Source: Myxococcota bacterium (GTDB lineage Bacteria > Myxococcota_A > UBA9160 > PR03). Taken from it: a stretch of 21,906 nucleotides of DNA. Positions 1 to 7,375 of the stretch are shown in pieces (the stretch's first letter is position 1; each line of letters starts with the position of its first letter). The translations under genes were made by a program, and so were the position numbers. The stretch lies in contig JASJBO010000030.1 in NCBI GenBank assembly GCA_030066475.1, positions 1 to 21,906 on the forward strand, in the 5' to 3' direction. The notes under the pieces are model-generated. The model saw nothing but the letters and a program-made list of their open reading frames with translations, did not search any database and was not told where the DNA came from.

Positions 1-46
1 CCGGGCCTCGGCGACGCCGCGGCGCTCGAAGCCGCCCGCCTTCGAT

Positions 47-76
47 TGAACCTCTTGGACCGTGTGGAGGATCTAC
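47..76 (+). promoter_or_regulatory. Candidate ECF-type promoter of the sigma/anti-sigma/subtilase operon
   Basis: TGAACC (47-52) resembles the GAAC core of ECF -35 elements. ATCTAC (71-76) resembles the TCTA-containing -10 of the sigma-E class. The 18-nt spacer is one or two bases longer than usual. Transcription would start near 83, giving a leader of about 40 nt before the ATG at 125. Self-regulation is typical of ECF operons. This is a motif match by eye only. Confidence 0.3.
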
Positions 77-124
77 GCTCCGGAGCGCGCGGGTGGCCGG
101 TCGCCCGCCCGCCGCGGGAGACCG

Positions 125-754
125 ATGCCGTCGCACGAGGCGAGCGCAGGGGCCGCATCGCGAGAGGCGCGACGCGAGGACGACGACCGAGCACTCGTCC
201 GACGTGTCGCGCAGGGGGACCGGTCTGCCTTCGAGGCGCTCTATCACCGCTATGCGCGTCGCCTGGGGGGCTTCCTGTTCAAGCTGCTCCGGCAGGACGA
301 CCTCGTGGAGGAGGCACTGAACGACGTCATGCTCGTCGTCTGGGAGAAGGCGGACCGCTACGACCCCGCCGCACGGGTCTCGACCTGGCTGTTCGGGATC
401 GCCTACCGCAAGGCGCTCAAGGCCCGGGAACGGACGCGCCGGCACCGGCGGGCCGGGGAGCTGCCGGAGGGGACGCTCGAAGGGCCCGCGCGCCCGGACG
501 ACCCGGAGGAGGCCGCCGTGCGCAGCGACCAGCTCCGCCGGCTGGCGGGCGGAATCGAGGCCCTGTCGCCCGATCAGCGCGCCGTCGTGGAGCTGACCTT
601 CTTCGAGGGTCGTTCGTACGCCGAGATCGCCGAGGTGATGGGCTGCCCGCTGAACACCGTGAAGACACGCATGTTCCACGCGCGGAAGCAGCTGAGACGT
701 CACCTGGGCCGGTGGGTCCCGGAGGGTCAGGGAGGAGCCGATGCAGCGAGATGA
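125..754 (+). CDS. ECF-family RNA polymerase sigma factor
   Basis: This 209-residue protein has the two-domain layout of extracytoplasmic-function sigma factors. Region 2 spans about residues 22-101 and includes the segment FEALYHRYARRL and the WLFGIAYRKAL helix. An acidic, proline-containing linker (about 112-130) follows. Region 4 (about 140-195) carries the DNA-binding helix-turn-helix around YAEIAEVMGCPLNTVKTR. The ATG at 125 has GGGAG four bases upstream; an in-frame GTG at 62 would add 21 residues of low-complexity sequence and is less likely. The next gene overlaps the 3' end by 14 bp, so the two are translationally coupled. By family knowledge it should be held inactive by the membrane anti-sigma factor encoded next. 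The family call is firm; the exact ECF group is not determined. Confidence 0.93.
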   Translation: MPSHEASAGAASREARREDDDRALVRRVAQGDRSAFEALYHRYARRLGGFLFKLLRQDDLVEEALNDVMLVVWEKADRYDPAARVSTWLFGIAYRKALKARERTRRHRRAGELPEGTLEGPARPDDPEEAAVRSDQLRRLAGGIEALSPDQRAVVELTFFEGRSYAEIAEVMGCPLNTVKTRMFHARKQLRRHLGRWVPEGQGGADAAR

Positions 755-1424
755 CGGCCGTTCGATCCCGGACGGGGAGCACCGGGCGGTGTTCGAGCTG
801 CTGCCCTGGCACGCCAACGGCACGCTCGGTCGCGAAGAGCGCGAGCGCGTCGAGCGACACCTCGTGACCTGCGACTCCTGCCGGGACGAGCTCGCCCTGT
901 GTCGCGAGGCGGGCGAGGCGGTGTGGCAGACGCGGGACGCCCACTGGGAGCCCCCGCCCGGACACCTGGACCGGCTGCGCGAGAAGCTGCCGCCGGCCGA
1001 GCCTCGCGCGGCCCGCCCGACGGGGTCGTGGATCGATCGGATGCGGGACACGTGGAGCGTGCTGCCGGGTCGCGTCCGATTCGCGCTCGCCGCGCAGTCC
1101 GCCCTCGTCGCGGGCCTCGCGGCCCTGCTGGTCGCGCAGCTCGCCACGCCCGAGCCCCGCCTCTACCAGACCCTGACCGCGCCGGCTCCGGCCGCGCCGA
1201 CGACGGGGCCGCGCCTCCTGCTCGCGTTCGAGGCCGACACGACGGAGCCCGAGCTGCGCGCGCTGCTCTCCGCCGTCAACGGGTCGATCGTGCAGGGGCC
1301 CACGGCGCTGGGGGTGTACACCGTCGCCCTCACGGCCGAGGCCCGGGTGGATGCGGCCGTCGAGACCCTGCGGGCCGATCCGCGGGTCCGGCTGGCGGAG
1401 CCGCTGCCCGCGGCGCGACCTTGA
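741..1424 (+). CDS. Membrane anti-sigma factor with zinc-finger N-terminus and propeptide-like periplasmic domain
   Basis: The 227-residue protein begins with an anti-sigma zinc-finger (zf-HC2) domain containing H40-x3-C44-x2-C47, which binds the partner ECF factor in the cytoplasm. One hydrophobic helix (about 114-134) crosses the membrane. An Ala/Pro linker leads to a periplasmic domain of about 70 residues (156-222). This domain reads as helix, strand, helix, then RADPRVRLAEP, and resembles the 'xxxPGVxxVEP' ending of subtilase I9-type propeptides. The ATG has a strong GGAGGAG site (731-737) and lies inside the sigma gene. The stop TGA overlaps the TTG start of the subtilase gene. The anti-sigma role is well supported; the propeptide-like reading of the C-terminus is inference from pattern and context. 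Confidence 0.88.
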   Translation: MQRDDGRSIPDGEHRAVFELLPWHANGTLGREERERVERHLVTCDSCRDELALCREAGEAVWQTRDAHWEPPPGHLDRLREKLPPAEPRAARPTGSWIDRMRDTWSVLPGRVRFALAAQSALVAGLAALLVAQLATPEPRLYQTLTAPAPAAPTTGPRLLLAFEADTTEPELRALLSAVNGSIVQGPTALGVYTVALTAEARVDAAVETLRADPRVRLAEPLPAARP

Positions 1425-2665
1425 CCGCCGCCCGCCGCGTTCGGAGCCTCGCGCGCCGGCTGCTGTGGGTCGCCCTGCTGCCGTGCTGTGCCGGCACGCC
1501 GGCCGGTGAGGCCCCGCCGCGCGAGGTGCCCCTCCAGCTCCGCGGCCAGCAGCTCATCGTCGCCGTGCCGCTGGTGACGCCGGCCGTGCGCGGGGAGCTG
1601 GCGCGCCGGCTCGCCCGGCAGCACGACCTCGAGCTGCTCGGGGCCTTTCCGCTCGACTCGATCGACGTCCACTGCATCGTCTACGAGGTGCCCGCCGACC
1701 GCGACGTCGATCGGCTGATCGACTCGCTGGCGTCGACCCCGGGCGTGCAGCTCGTGCAGCGCAACCAGCGCTTCGACGGCATGGAGAGCGGATACTCCGA
1801 TCCCTACGCGACGTTCCAGCACGGCGCCGCGGCGCTGCGCGCCGAGGCCGCGCACCGCTGGGCGACGGGACGCGGCGTCCGGATCGGCGTGGTCGACACC
1901 GGCGTCGACACCCGGCATCCGGATCTCTCGGAGCGGGTGGTGGCGGTCCGCAACTTCGTCGAAGGGGGCGACGCCAGCTTCGAGCGCGACGCCCACGGCA
2001 CGGCCGTGGCCGGCATCATCGCCGCTCGCGCCGACGACGGCCAGGGCATCTTCGGCATCGCGCCCGACGCGGAGCTGGTGGTCGCCAAGGCCTGCTGGCA
2101 CCGCGACGCGAGCGACGGCGGGGCGCTGTGCAGCAGCTGGACGCTGGCCCGCGCGATCGACTGGGCGCTCCAGGCCGACGTGCGGGTGCTGAATCTCAGT
2201 CTCGCGGGTCCCGAGGACCGTCTGCTCGCGCGGCTGCTGACGACCGCCGACGAGCGGGGCGTCGTGAGCGTCGCCGCCGCCGGAGAAGACGCCGCGCACC
2301 CCGGGTTTCCGGCTTCGCTCGACGTCGTGCTCGGCGTCGTCGCGAGCGACTCGCCGGGCTCGAGCCCGCACCCGGACGCCCACACCGCAGGCCCCGTACT
2401 GGCCGCGCCGGGCCACGAGATCGTCACGACGGCGCCCGGCGCGCGCTATCGCTTCCTCTCCGGCAGCTCCCTCTCGACGGCGCATGTCGCGGGAGCGGTG
2501 GCCCTGGTCGTGGAGCAGGATCCCGGTCTCTCGCCCGCCGCGGTGAGAGCCCTGCTCGAGGAGACGGCGCGGGCGCAGGGCCGTCCCCGACGACCGCCCA
2601 GCATGGGAAGCGTGGACGCCTGCGCTGCTCTCCACCGGCTTCGCGGCGGCGAGGGTTGCCGCTGA
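1421..2665 (+). CDS. Secreted S8-family (subtilisin-like) serine protease
   Basis: The 414-residue subtilase starts at a TTG that overlaps the previous stop (TTGA). Later in-frame starts would lose the Arg-rich, hydrophobic signal sequence (residues 1-25; it ends LLPCC, not a clean lipobox). A propeptide-like domain (about 36-121) ends GVQLVQRNQRF. The catalytic domain has D159 in VVDTGVD, H192 in DAHGTAVAG and S350 in SGSSLSTAH, with the spacing expected for subtilases. The oxyanion-hole position, normally Asn in AAGN, is Glu289 in AAGED, which may weaken or alter catalysis. Two Cys (about 226 and 236) could form a disulfide. The operon position and the propeptide-like ectodomain of the anti-sigma factor suggest a role in controlling the sigma factor. 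Fold and triad are certain; substrate unknown. Confidence 0.9.
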   Translation: MTAARRVRSLARRLLWVALLPCCAGTPAGEAPPREVPLQLRGQQLIVAVPLVTPAVRGELARRLARQHDLELLGAFPLDSIDVHCIVYEVPADRDVDRLIDSLASTPGVQLVQRNQRFDGMESGYSDPYATFQHGAAALRAEAAHRWATGRGVRIGVVDTGVDTRHPDLSERVVAVRNFVEGGDASFERDAHGTAVAGIIAARADDGQGIFGIAPDAELVVAKACWHRDASDGGALCSSWTLARAIDWALQADVRVLNLSLAGPEDRLLARLLTTADERGVVSVAAAGEDAAHPGFPASLDVVLGVVASDSPGSSPHPDAHTAGPVLAAPGHEIVTTAPGARYRFLSGSSLSTAHVAGAVALVVEQDPGLSPAAVRALLEETARAQGRPRRPPSMGSVDACAALHRLRGGEGCR

Positions 2666-2709
2666 GGGCGCCCGCCCGCCCACGCCGGGCCCATTCCTCG
2701 CAACACGAC

Positions 2710-4011
2710 TCAGAACTCGAAGGTCAGCTGCAGCCAGGTGCGGAAGACGTCGGGTCGGCCCCGGTCCGACGTGCTGCGCTCGAAGTAGGCCGTCTTCGCG
2801 AGCACCGTCACGAAGCGCGTCAGCGGCCGCGAGACGTAGGCATCGATCTCCCAGCCCAGGCGCTCGCCACCCTCGTCGCGCCAGAACTGGTGGAACGCCA
2901 GCTCGGCGTCGAGCCGCCAGGGCAGCTTCGGGACCGCGCGGACGAACAGGTCGCGAAGCCCGTCCGGGCCGCCGTTGTCGAGGAACGCGTCGGCCCAGCC
3001 GTTGAAGTTGTGGATCGTGCCGAGCGGCGTGCGGAAGACCGCCTTGCCGTCGTCGCTGCCGAGCCGCTCGAAGCCGACGGCCAGCGTGCCCGCCTGCTGG
3101 TGGACCAGGGCGCCCTGCGCCCAGACGTAGTGCGCGTCGTAGTCGTCGGGGTTGTTGGCCGCGTCGCGCTGGTAGGCGTACGACACCGAGTAGTCGAGCT
3201 GCCAGCGGCCGGCGAGGGCGAGCTCTCCGGTGACCCGCACGCCGTAGGAGTGGGACGAGTCGCGGGCCGAGTTGTCGAAGTCGAGCAGGTAGGCGAAGAC
3301 GGCGGGACGGGCCCAGTCGTAGGCCGACCAGCGCAGGTTCAGCAGATGCGAGGTGGAGTCGAAGTCCCGGCGCGACGGCGCCTTGTCTCCGAAGATCCGC
3401 AGCGCCTGGTGCAGGTAGGCGTAGGTGAAGCGCAGGTCGCGGCGACCGGCGCCGGTGGCGAGCAGCGCCGCGTCGTAGGTCTGCTCGTTCTGACGCCAGC
3501 CCACGTTGCCGATGAAGCGCGCGTCGTCGAGGATCAGGCGCTGGCGCCCGACGCGCAGGTGCGTGGTCCACTCGGTGTGCTCGTAGTGCAGGTAGCCCTG
3601 GTTCAGGTCGATGTCGGCCGGATCCGGCACCAGCGAGCGGCCGTTCGAACGCCGCACGCCGTTGAAGTACCAGTCCGAGTCGGCCGCCGAGACCGCCTCG
3701 CCCTCGACCAGGAACGAGAGGCCGCGCCAGCTGCGGCTGCCGAAGCCCGCTGCGGTCCGCAATGTCAGGGCGTTCGAGTGGCGAGCCCCCTGGATCTTCG
3801 CGTACTCGTAGCGGGGTCGAAGCGAGAGGTAGAAGCTCCCCAGGCGGTTCGACTTGAGGGCGTCCAGCAGGTCGGCGACTCCGCTCGCTGCGCTGCCGGC
3901 GTCCGCGGCGCGCGCGAGTGGCGCGGCGGCGCCGGTGGCGAACGTCATCCCGCCGGCCAGAAGCAGCCGGATCGCCCCCGCCCACCATCGTCCCCGAGGC
4001 CGCTGCCGCAC
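2710..4011 (-). CDS. Alginate-export-family outer-membrane beta-barrel protein
   Basis: The 433-residue protein has a long Arg-rich signal peptide (residues 1 to about 38, ending LARAADA). It continues with alternating amphipathic strands and a terminal Phe (LQLTFEF), as expected for an outer-membrane barrel. The segment GRQRLILDDARFIGNVGWRQ (155-174) is typical of the alginate-export (Alginate_exp) family, whose founding member AlgE is an anion-selective channel. Many relatives lie far from alginate genes and their cargo is unknown; no alginate biosynthesis gene is present here. The start is a GTG with GGGAG ten bases upstream. That site lies in the arm of a small hairpin (see 4021-4036). 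It is convergent with the subtilase gene (44-bp gap) and divergent from the CHRD gene. Substrate is not inferable. Confidence 0.82.
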   Translation of the reverse strand: MRQRPRGRWWAGAIRLLLAGGMTFATGAAAPLARAADAGSAASGVADLLDALKSNRLGSFYLSLRPRYEYAKIQGARHSNALTLRTAAGFGSRSWRGLSFLVEGEAVSAADSDWYFNGVRRSNGRSLVPDPADIDLNQGYLHYEHTEWTTHLRVGRQRLILDDARFIGNVGWRQNEQTYDAALLATGAGRRDLRFTYAYLHQALRIFGDKAPSRRDFDSTSHLLNLRWSAYDWARPAVFAYLLDFDNSARDSSHSYGVRVTGELALAGRWQLDYSVSYAYQRDAANNPDDYDAHYVWAQGALVHQQAGTLAVGFERLGSDDGKAVFRTPLGTIHNFNGWADAFLDNGGPDGLRDLFVRAVPKLPWRLDAELAFHQFWRDEGGERLGWEIDAYVSRPLTRFVTVLAKTAYFERSTSDRGRPDVFRTWLQLTFEF

Positions 4012-4020
4012 GGCATTGCC

Positions 4021-4036
4021 GCTCCCAGTCGGGAGC
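4021..4036 (-). promoter_or_regulatory. Hairpin overlapping the ribosome binding site of the porin gene
   Basis: GCTCCC-AGTC-GGGAGC is a perfect 6-bp inverted repeat with a 4-nt loop. In the minus-strand mRNA the downstream arm GGGAGC is the Shine-Dalgarno sequence of the GTG at 4011, so folding would hide it. Two further small hairpins lie in the same 164-bp divergent gap: 4072-4093 (8-bp stem with one G-T pair) and 4098-4113 (5-bp stem). Regulation is inference; such repeats also arise by chance in GC-rich DNA. Confidence 0.3.
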
Positions 4037-4175
4037 TTAGTCCGAGCGCGTCGAGAGAGCGCGCCCAGGGACGATTCCGATTGAACGGAGTCGGCGTCCG
4101 TGGGGATTCACGGGTCGACCGGGAGGCAGGAGCCGCCCGCGTCGCTTCCCCCAAAGGACGACAAGGAGAAACGTC

Positions 4176-4781
4176 ATGAAGATTCCGCAGCTCATCGGTA
4201 TCGCGCTCGTGTTCGCCCTCGGACTCTCGGGCCCCGCCTGGTCCGACGACGAACGGCGCGGCTTCGGCAAGAAGCAGAGCTCCAAGACCGCTCTGTCGGC
4301 CGCACAGGAGGTGCAGGCGGTGACCGACGAAGGCACGGGCGAGGTCCTGTTCTTCGAGCCTGCGACCCTCGCGGGCGATCCCCAGGGGCACGCCCGGGCC
4401 ACGATCACCTTCGATCGCGGCTTCGAGCGCGCGACCGTGTTCGTGCGCTTCAACGGGCTGACGAGCGATCTGACCCGCCTGCACCTGCACTGCAACATCG
4501 CGGGCAAGAACGGACCGGTCGCGATCGGCCTGATCGACACGCTCAACCCGGGGAACGACAACAGCCAGGACATCAGCCAGGTCGGGCATCGCGTCTTCGG
4601 CACGCTCACGAACGAGAACTTCCCGGGTGGCGACCGCTGCTCGGACGTGATCGGCCGGCCGGTCAACAACCTCGTGTCGCTCGCCGACGCGATCGACGCG
4701 GGCCAGATCTACTGGAACCTGCACACCGAGCTCAACCCGCCCGGGGAGCTGCGCGGTCAGGCGCGCCCCGCCGGCGACTGA
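4176..4781 (+). CDS. Secreted CHRD-domain protein
   Basis: This 201-residue protein has a clear Sec signal peptide (residues 1-23, ending GPAWS before DDERR). A CHRD domain fills nearly all the rest (about 38-197). CHRD hallmarks are visible: LSAAQEVQAV near the start, the RLHLHCN strand, and GQIYWNLHTELNPPGELRGQ at the end, matching the family ending 'YvNvHT..nPgGEiRGQ'. CHRD domains were named from the animal BMP antagonist chordin and are common in bacterial exported proteins; no biochemical role is established. An ideal AAGGAG (4163-4168) sits seven bases before the ATG, unlike the poorly led genes nearby. It is monocistronic, with a candidate terminator stem after the stop. Confidence 0.88.
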   Translation: MKIPQLIGIALVFALGLSGPAWSDDERRGFGKKQSSKTALSAAQEVQAVTDEGTGEVLFFEPATLAGDPQGHARATITFDRGFERATVFVRFNGLTSDLTRLHLHCNIAGKNGPVAIGLIDTLNPGNDNSQDISQVGHRVFGTLTNENFPGGDRCSDVIGRPVNNLVSLADAIDAGQIYWNLHTELNPPGELRGQARPAGD

Positions 4782-4787
4782 TCGCCC

Positions 4788-4834
4788 GCGCGGCGGCCCG
4801 CCGTCCCGCCTTCCGGGTCGACGAGCCGCCGCGC
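4788..4834. terminator. Candidate bidirectional terminator between convergent genes
   Basis: A perfect 10-bp GC-rich inverted repeat (arms 4788-4797 and 4825-4834) encloses a 27-nt loop. It fills the 64-bp gap between the stop of the CHRD gene and the stop of the oppositely oriented cyclase gene. There is no T-run on either side, so it is not a canonical intrinsic terminator. Position supports a terminator or RNA-end stabiliser. Confidence 0.35.
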
Positions 4835-4845
4835 ACCGTCGCCGC

Positions 4846-6126
4846 TCAGGCCGCCTCGCGGCGGTGGAGCAGGAAGTACGTCGGGATCGCTCCCCGCCCC
4901 TTGAGCTCCGTCGCCCCCCGCGGCTCGAAGTCGTACAGCTCGGCGAGCAGGCGATGGCTGTCTTCGGAGACGTGGATTCGCGAGGCGGCGCCGGTGTCTT
5001 CCAGTCGACTCGCCACGTTGACGGTGTCCCCCCAGAGGTCGTAGGCGAACTTCTTGTGACCGATGACGCCGGCGACGACCCGGCCCGAGTGGATGCCGAT
5101 CCGGACCTCGAGGTTCACTCCCGAGCGCTCGTTCAACGCCTTCACGTGCTCCATCATGCCGAGAGCCATCTCCGCAGCGGCCTCGGCGTGATCGCTCCGC
5201 GGCTTCGGCAGGCCGCTTCCGATCATGTAGGCATCACCGATGGTCTTGATCTTCTCGACTCCGTGACGTTCGGCCAGCGCGTCGAACCCGGAGAAGACCT
5301 CGTTGAGGAACACCACCACGTCTTCGGGGTCCTGCTCCGCGGCATAGGAGGTGAACCCCACGATGTCGGCGAACAGCACCGTGACCTGGTCGAAGCCGTC
5401 GGCGAGCGGGTTCACGCCGCGCTTGAGGCGCTCCGCCACCGGCTGCGGAAGGATGTTGAGCAGCAGCTCGTCCGAGTGGCGCTTCTCCCGCGCCAGGGCT
5501 TCCTGCGCGGTGGTGACCAGGTGGTTGTTCCAGACCAGGGCCGCCACGGCGAGGGAGCCGCCGAGGGCGAGGACGGCCACGCGAACCCAGGGCACGAAGG
5601 CGGCATCCACCGGAACCAACGGGGGCTTGCCAGCCCCGACGAGGTGTACGCCGGCCAGCGTCGCGAGGCTCATCCCCAGTGCGATCCAGAGCCCCAGCGA
5701 CTCGCGCCGGGCGAACAGCAGGGGCGCGGCGACGAGGGGAACGAGCACCAGATACGGCGTTCCCGGCTCGAGCCCGATCAGGCGCGCGAACGAGACCACC
5801 TGGAGGCAGCCCGTCGCCATGAGCACGATGCGCCCCACGAAGTACAGGCGGCGGCGCAACAACGAGATCGAGAGCAGGTAGAGGACGGCAAAGCCGAGCG
5901 GCAGGAAGCGCCAGCTTCCGGGGAGCGCCGTCGTCGCCAGGAGCGGCGCCAGCACGAACGCGTTGAAGGTCGCGAGCAGGCAGACCCCCAACGCGGCCCA
6001 GGCGGCGGCGGCGGCGAGGCGCACCGGCCGCACCAGCTCCGGTTGATCCGGCAGCGGGGGCACGAGCCACCCGCGCCTTGCTTGCGCGTCCTCGGGCTCC
6101 GTTGCGCGTGTGGAATCGCCCACCAT
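4846..6126 (-). CDS. Membrane-bound class III adenylate cyclase
   Basis: The 426-residue protein makes cAMP from ATP by family assignment. The N-terminal half has about six hydrophobic segments between residues 36 and 201. A signalling helix with LLLNILPQPVAERLK (221-235) connects to the catalytic domain (about 246-420). Metal-binding Asp residues are D254 (FADIVGFT) and D298 (GDAYM). Substrate residues are K294 and D363 (YDLWGDTVN), the Lys/Asp pair that selects adenine over guanine. N370 and R374 complete the transition-state set. All catalytic residues are on one chain, so it should work as a homodimer. The input sensed by the membrane part is unknown. The ATG at 6126 has no Shine-Dalgarno sequence; a promoter-like pair lies directly upstream (6135-6163). 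Adenylate rather than guanylate specificity is inferred from the residues. Confidence 0.92.
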   Translation of the reverse strand: MVGDSTRATEPEDAQARRGWLVPPLPDQPELVRPVRLAAAAAWAALGVCLLATFNAFVLAPLLATTALPGSWRFLPLGFAVLYLLSISLLRRRLYFVGRIVLMATGCLQVVSFARLIGLEPGTPYLVLVPLVAAPLLFARRESLGLWIALGMSLATLAGVHLVGAGKPPLVPVDAAFVPWVRVAVLALGGSLAVAALVWNNHLVTTAQEALAREKRHSDELLLNILPQPVAERLKRGVNPLADGFDQVTVLFADIVGFTSYAAEQDPEDVVVFLNEVFSGFDALAERHGVEKIKTIGDAYMIGSGLPKPRSDHAEAAAEMALGMMEHVKALNERSGVNLEVRIGIHSGRVVAGVIGHKKFAYDLWGDTVNVASRLEDTGAASRIHVSEDSHRLLAELYDFEPRGATELKGRGAIPTYFLLHRREAA

Positions 6127-6134
6127 CGCCGACG

Positions 6135-6163
6135 AGATTCCGAAACGGGCCCCACCCCGTCAA
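6135..6163 (-). promoter_or_regulatory. Candidate sigma-70 promoter of the cyclase gene (leaderless)
   Basis: On the minus strand TTGACG (6163-6158) is followed after 17 nt by GAATCT (6140-6135), and the ATG begins 8 nt later at 6126. The -35 match is good and the -10 match is poor apart from the key A and T. A start site about 7 nt below the -10 would fall almost on the start codon, giving a leaderless mRNA. This agrees with the absence of a ribosome binding site. Confidence 0.33.
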
Positions 6164-6228
6164 GGAGTGAGGCGGGACCGATCGACATCCAGGACACGAT
6201 GAGACGACGCGCCTCGGGCCTGGGCTCC

Positions 6229-7215
6229 TCACAGGTCGTCCGCGAACACGACGCCGTCGAAGCGATCCACCGGGAACGGCAGATCCAGTCTCGGGCTGCG
6301 ATCGTGGGATTCGGCGTACGGATTGGGGCGGCAGGTGAAGCGGGTGGGGTAGTAGTTGCTCTCGATGATCGCGTGCGCAGCGCGCGCGGGGAGCTCGAGG
6401 GCCTCGAGGGCGCGACGTCGGCTCTCGGTTCGGCAGCCGGCCAGTAGCTCCGCGACCCGCTCCTCGGAGTAGCGGGAGGGGACGGCCGGGGCGTCGGCAG
6501 CCCGTGCCCGCGGAGCCGGCTCGGGCAGGCTGCCGGCTCGCCACAGCGACTCGCGGCCGTCGTGGGGGAACGGGTCGACCGGCTCCCCATCGAGCCAGGT
6601 GTTGAAGTGGACGTGGGGCGTGCCCCATGGGAACGTCACCAGGCCGTCGAGACCGCTGTAGCCCGACTGGGCGATGAGCTCGCCGCGGCCGACGCGCTGG
6701 CCTTCCCGCACGAAGGCTCGGGCGAGGTGGGCGCAGTTCGTCATGAGCCCCTCGCCGTGGTCGATGAAGACCTTGAGCCCGCCGCGATTGAACTCGTTGA
6801 CGACTCTCACGACCTGGCCGGCCGCCGTCGCCAACACCGGCGTTCCCACCGGAATCGAGAAGTCCGTGCCGTTGTGGCTGTCGTAGGTCAGGTCGCGACC
6901 GCGGTAGTCGAGGACCTGGGTCCTGCGTACGGACCAGCCGTCCTCGATCGGAGTCTGCCGATGGTTGAACAGGTTCGTGACGATCGCGCGCCGCGGCACC
7001 GCCTCGCGCCCCCGCCAGAGCGGAAGCGCGAGCCGCGGCCGGAGCTGGGAGAGGCTCGACCGATCGAAGCGGCTGGGCGGCACGTCCTCTTCCCCCCGCA
7101 AGGCCACGAGGGTCTGCCGCCAGCGCTCGGCCACGGGCCGCAGTCCCAGGGCCTGGGCCAACCCGGGTCGGGTGAGGTCCGTGGGGGGACTGCTGTTCCT
7201 CGCCGCTGACGACAT
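6229..7215 (-). CDS. M23-family (LytM-like) metallopeptidase domain protein without signal peptide
   Basis: The 328-residue protein has a LytM/M23 domain at about 100-215. The zinc ligands are H114 and D118 (HNGTD) and H203 (HVH), with catalytic H163 (CAHL) and H201, so the active site is complete. M23 enzymes usually cut peptidoglycan cross-bridges in the periplasm. This protein has no signal peptide or TM helix from the ATG at 7215; the N-terminus is polar and Pro-rich. A C-terminal extension of about 100 residues (225-328), with several Tyr/Pro motifs and two Cys, is not recognised. The start lacks an obvious ribosome binding site, and a different start could not be found because upstream sequence is not hydrophobic in frame. 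The cyclase gene lies 102 bp downstream on the same strand. Substrate and location are open. Confidence 0.8.
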   Translation of the reverse strand: MSSAARNSSPPTDLTRPGLAQALGLRPVAERWRQTLVALRGEEDVPPSRFDRSSLSQLRPRLALPLWRGREAVPRRAIVTNLFNHRQTPIEDGWSVRRTQVLDYRGRDLTYDSHNGTDFSIPVGTPVLATAAGQVVRVVNEFNRGGLKVFIDHGEGLMTNCAHLARAFVREGQRVGRGELIAQSGYSGLDGLVTFPWGTPHVHFNTWLDGEPVDPFPHDGRESLWRAGSLPEPAPRARAADAPAVPSRYSEERVAELLAGCRTESRRRALEALELPARAAHAIIESNYYPTRFTCRPNPYAESHDRSPRLDLPFPVDRFDGVVFADDL

Positions 7216-7375
7216 GGCCGGCTGGAAGGTATCGCGGGGTAAGTAGATTCGCGGGGGATTCGTGCCGCCCGCCCCGTAGAGCCGCGTCGCGTTGAGCAGA
7301 AATCGGTGGCGGTGCTGGAGTGCGTCACCCGGTCACACCCAGCCTTCTCCCCAACGCCCGGGCCCAGGCTCGACC

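Noticed and set aside
1..124. Possible end of an upstream gene at the left edge
   Set aside because: More than one frame on both strands stays open over this short stretch and no motif is recognisable, so no call is justified apart from the promoter candidate.
2666..2709. Terminator between the subtilase and porin genes
   Set aside because: The 44-bp gap has a GGGCGCCC palindrome but no stable longer stem or T-run.
1163..3988. A 941-codon minus-strand open frame opposite the anti-sigma and subtilase genes
   Set aside because: Low-complexity Arg/Ala composition with no motif; the opposite strand carries the complete catalytic triad and zinc finger.
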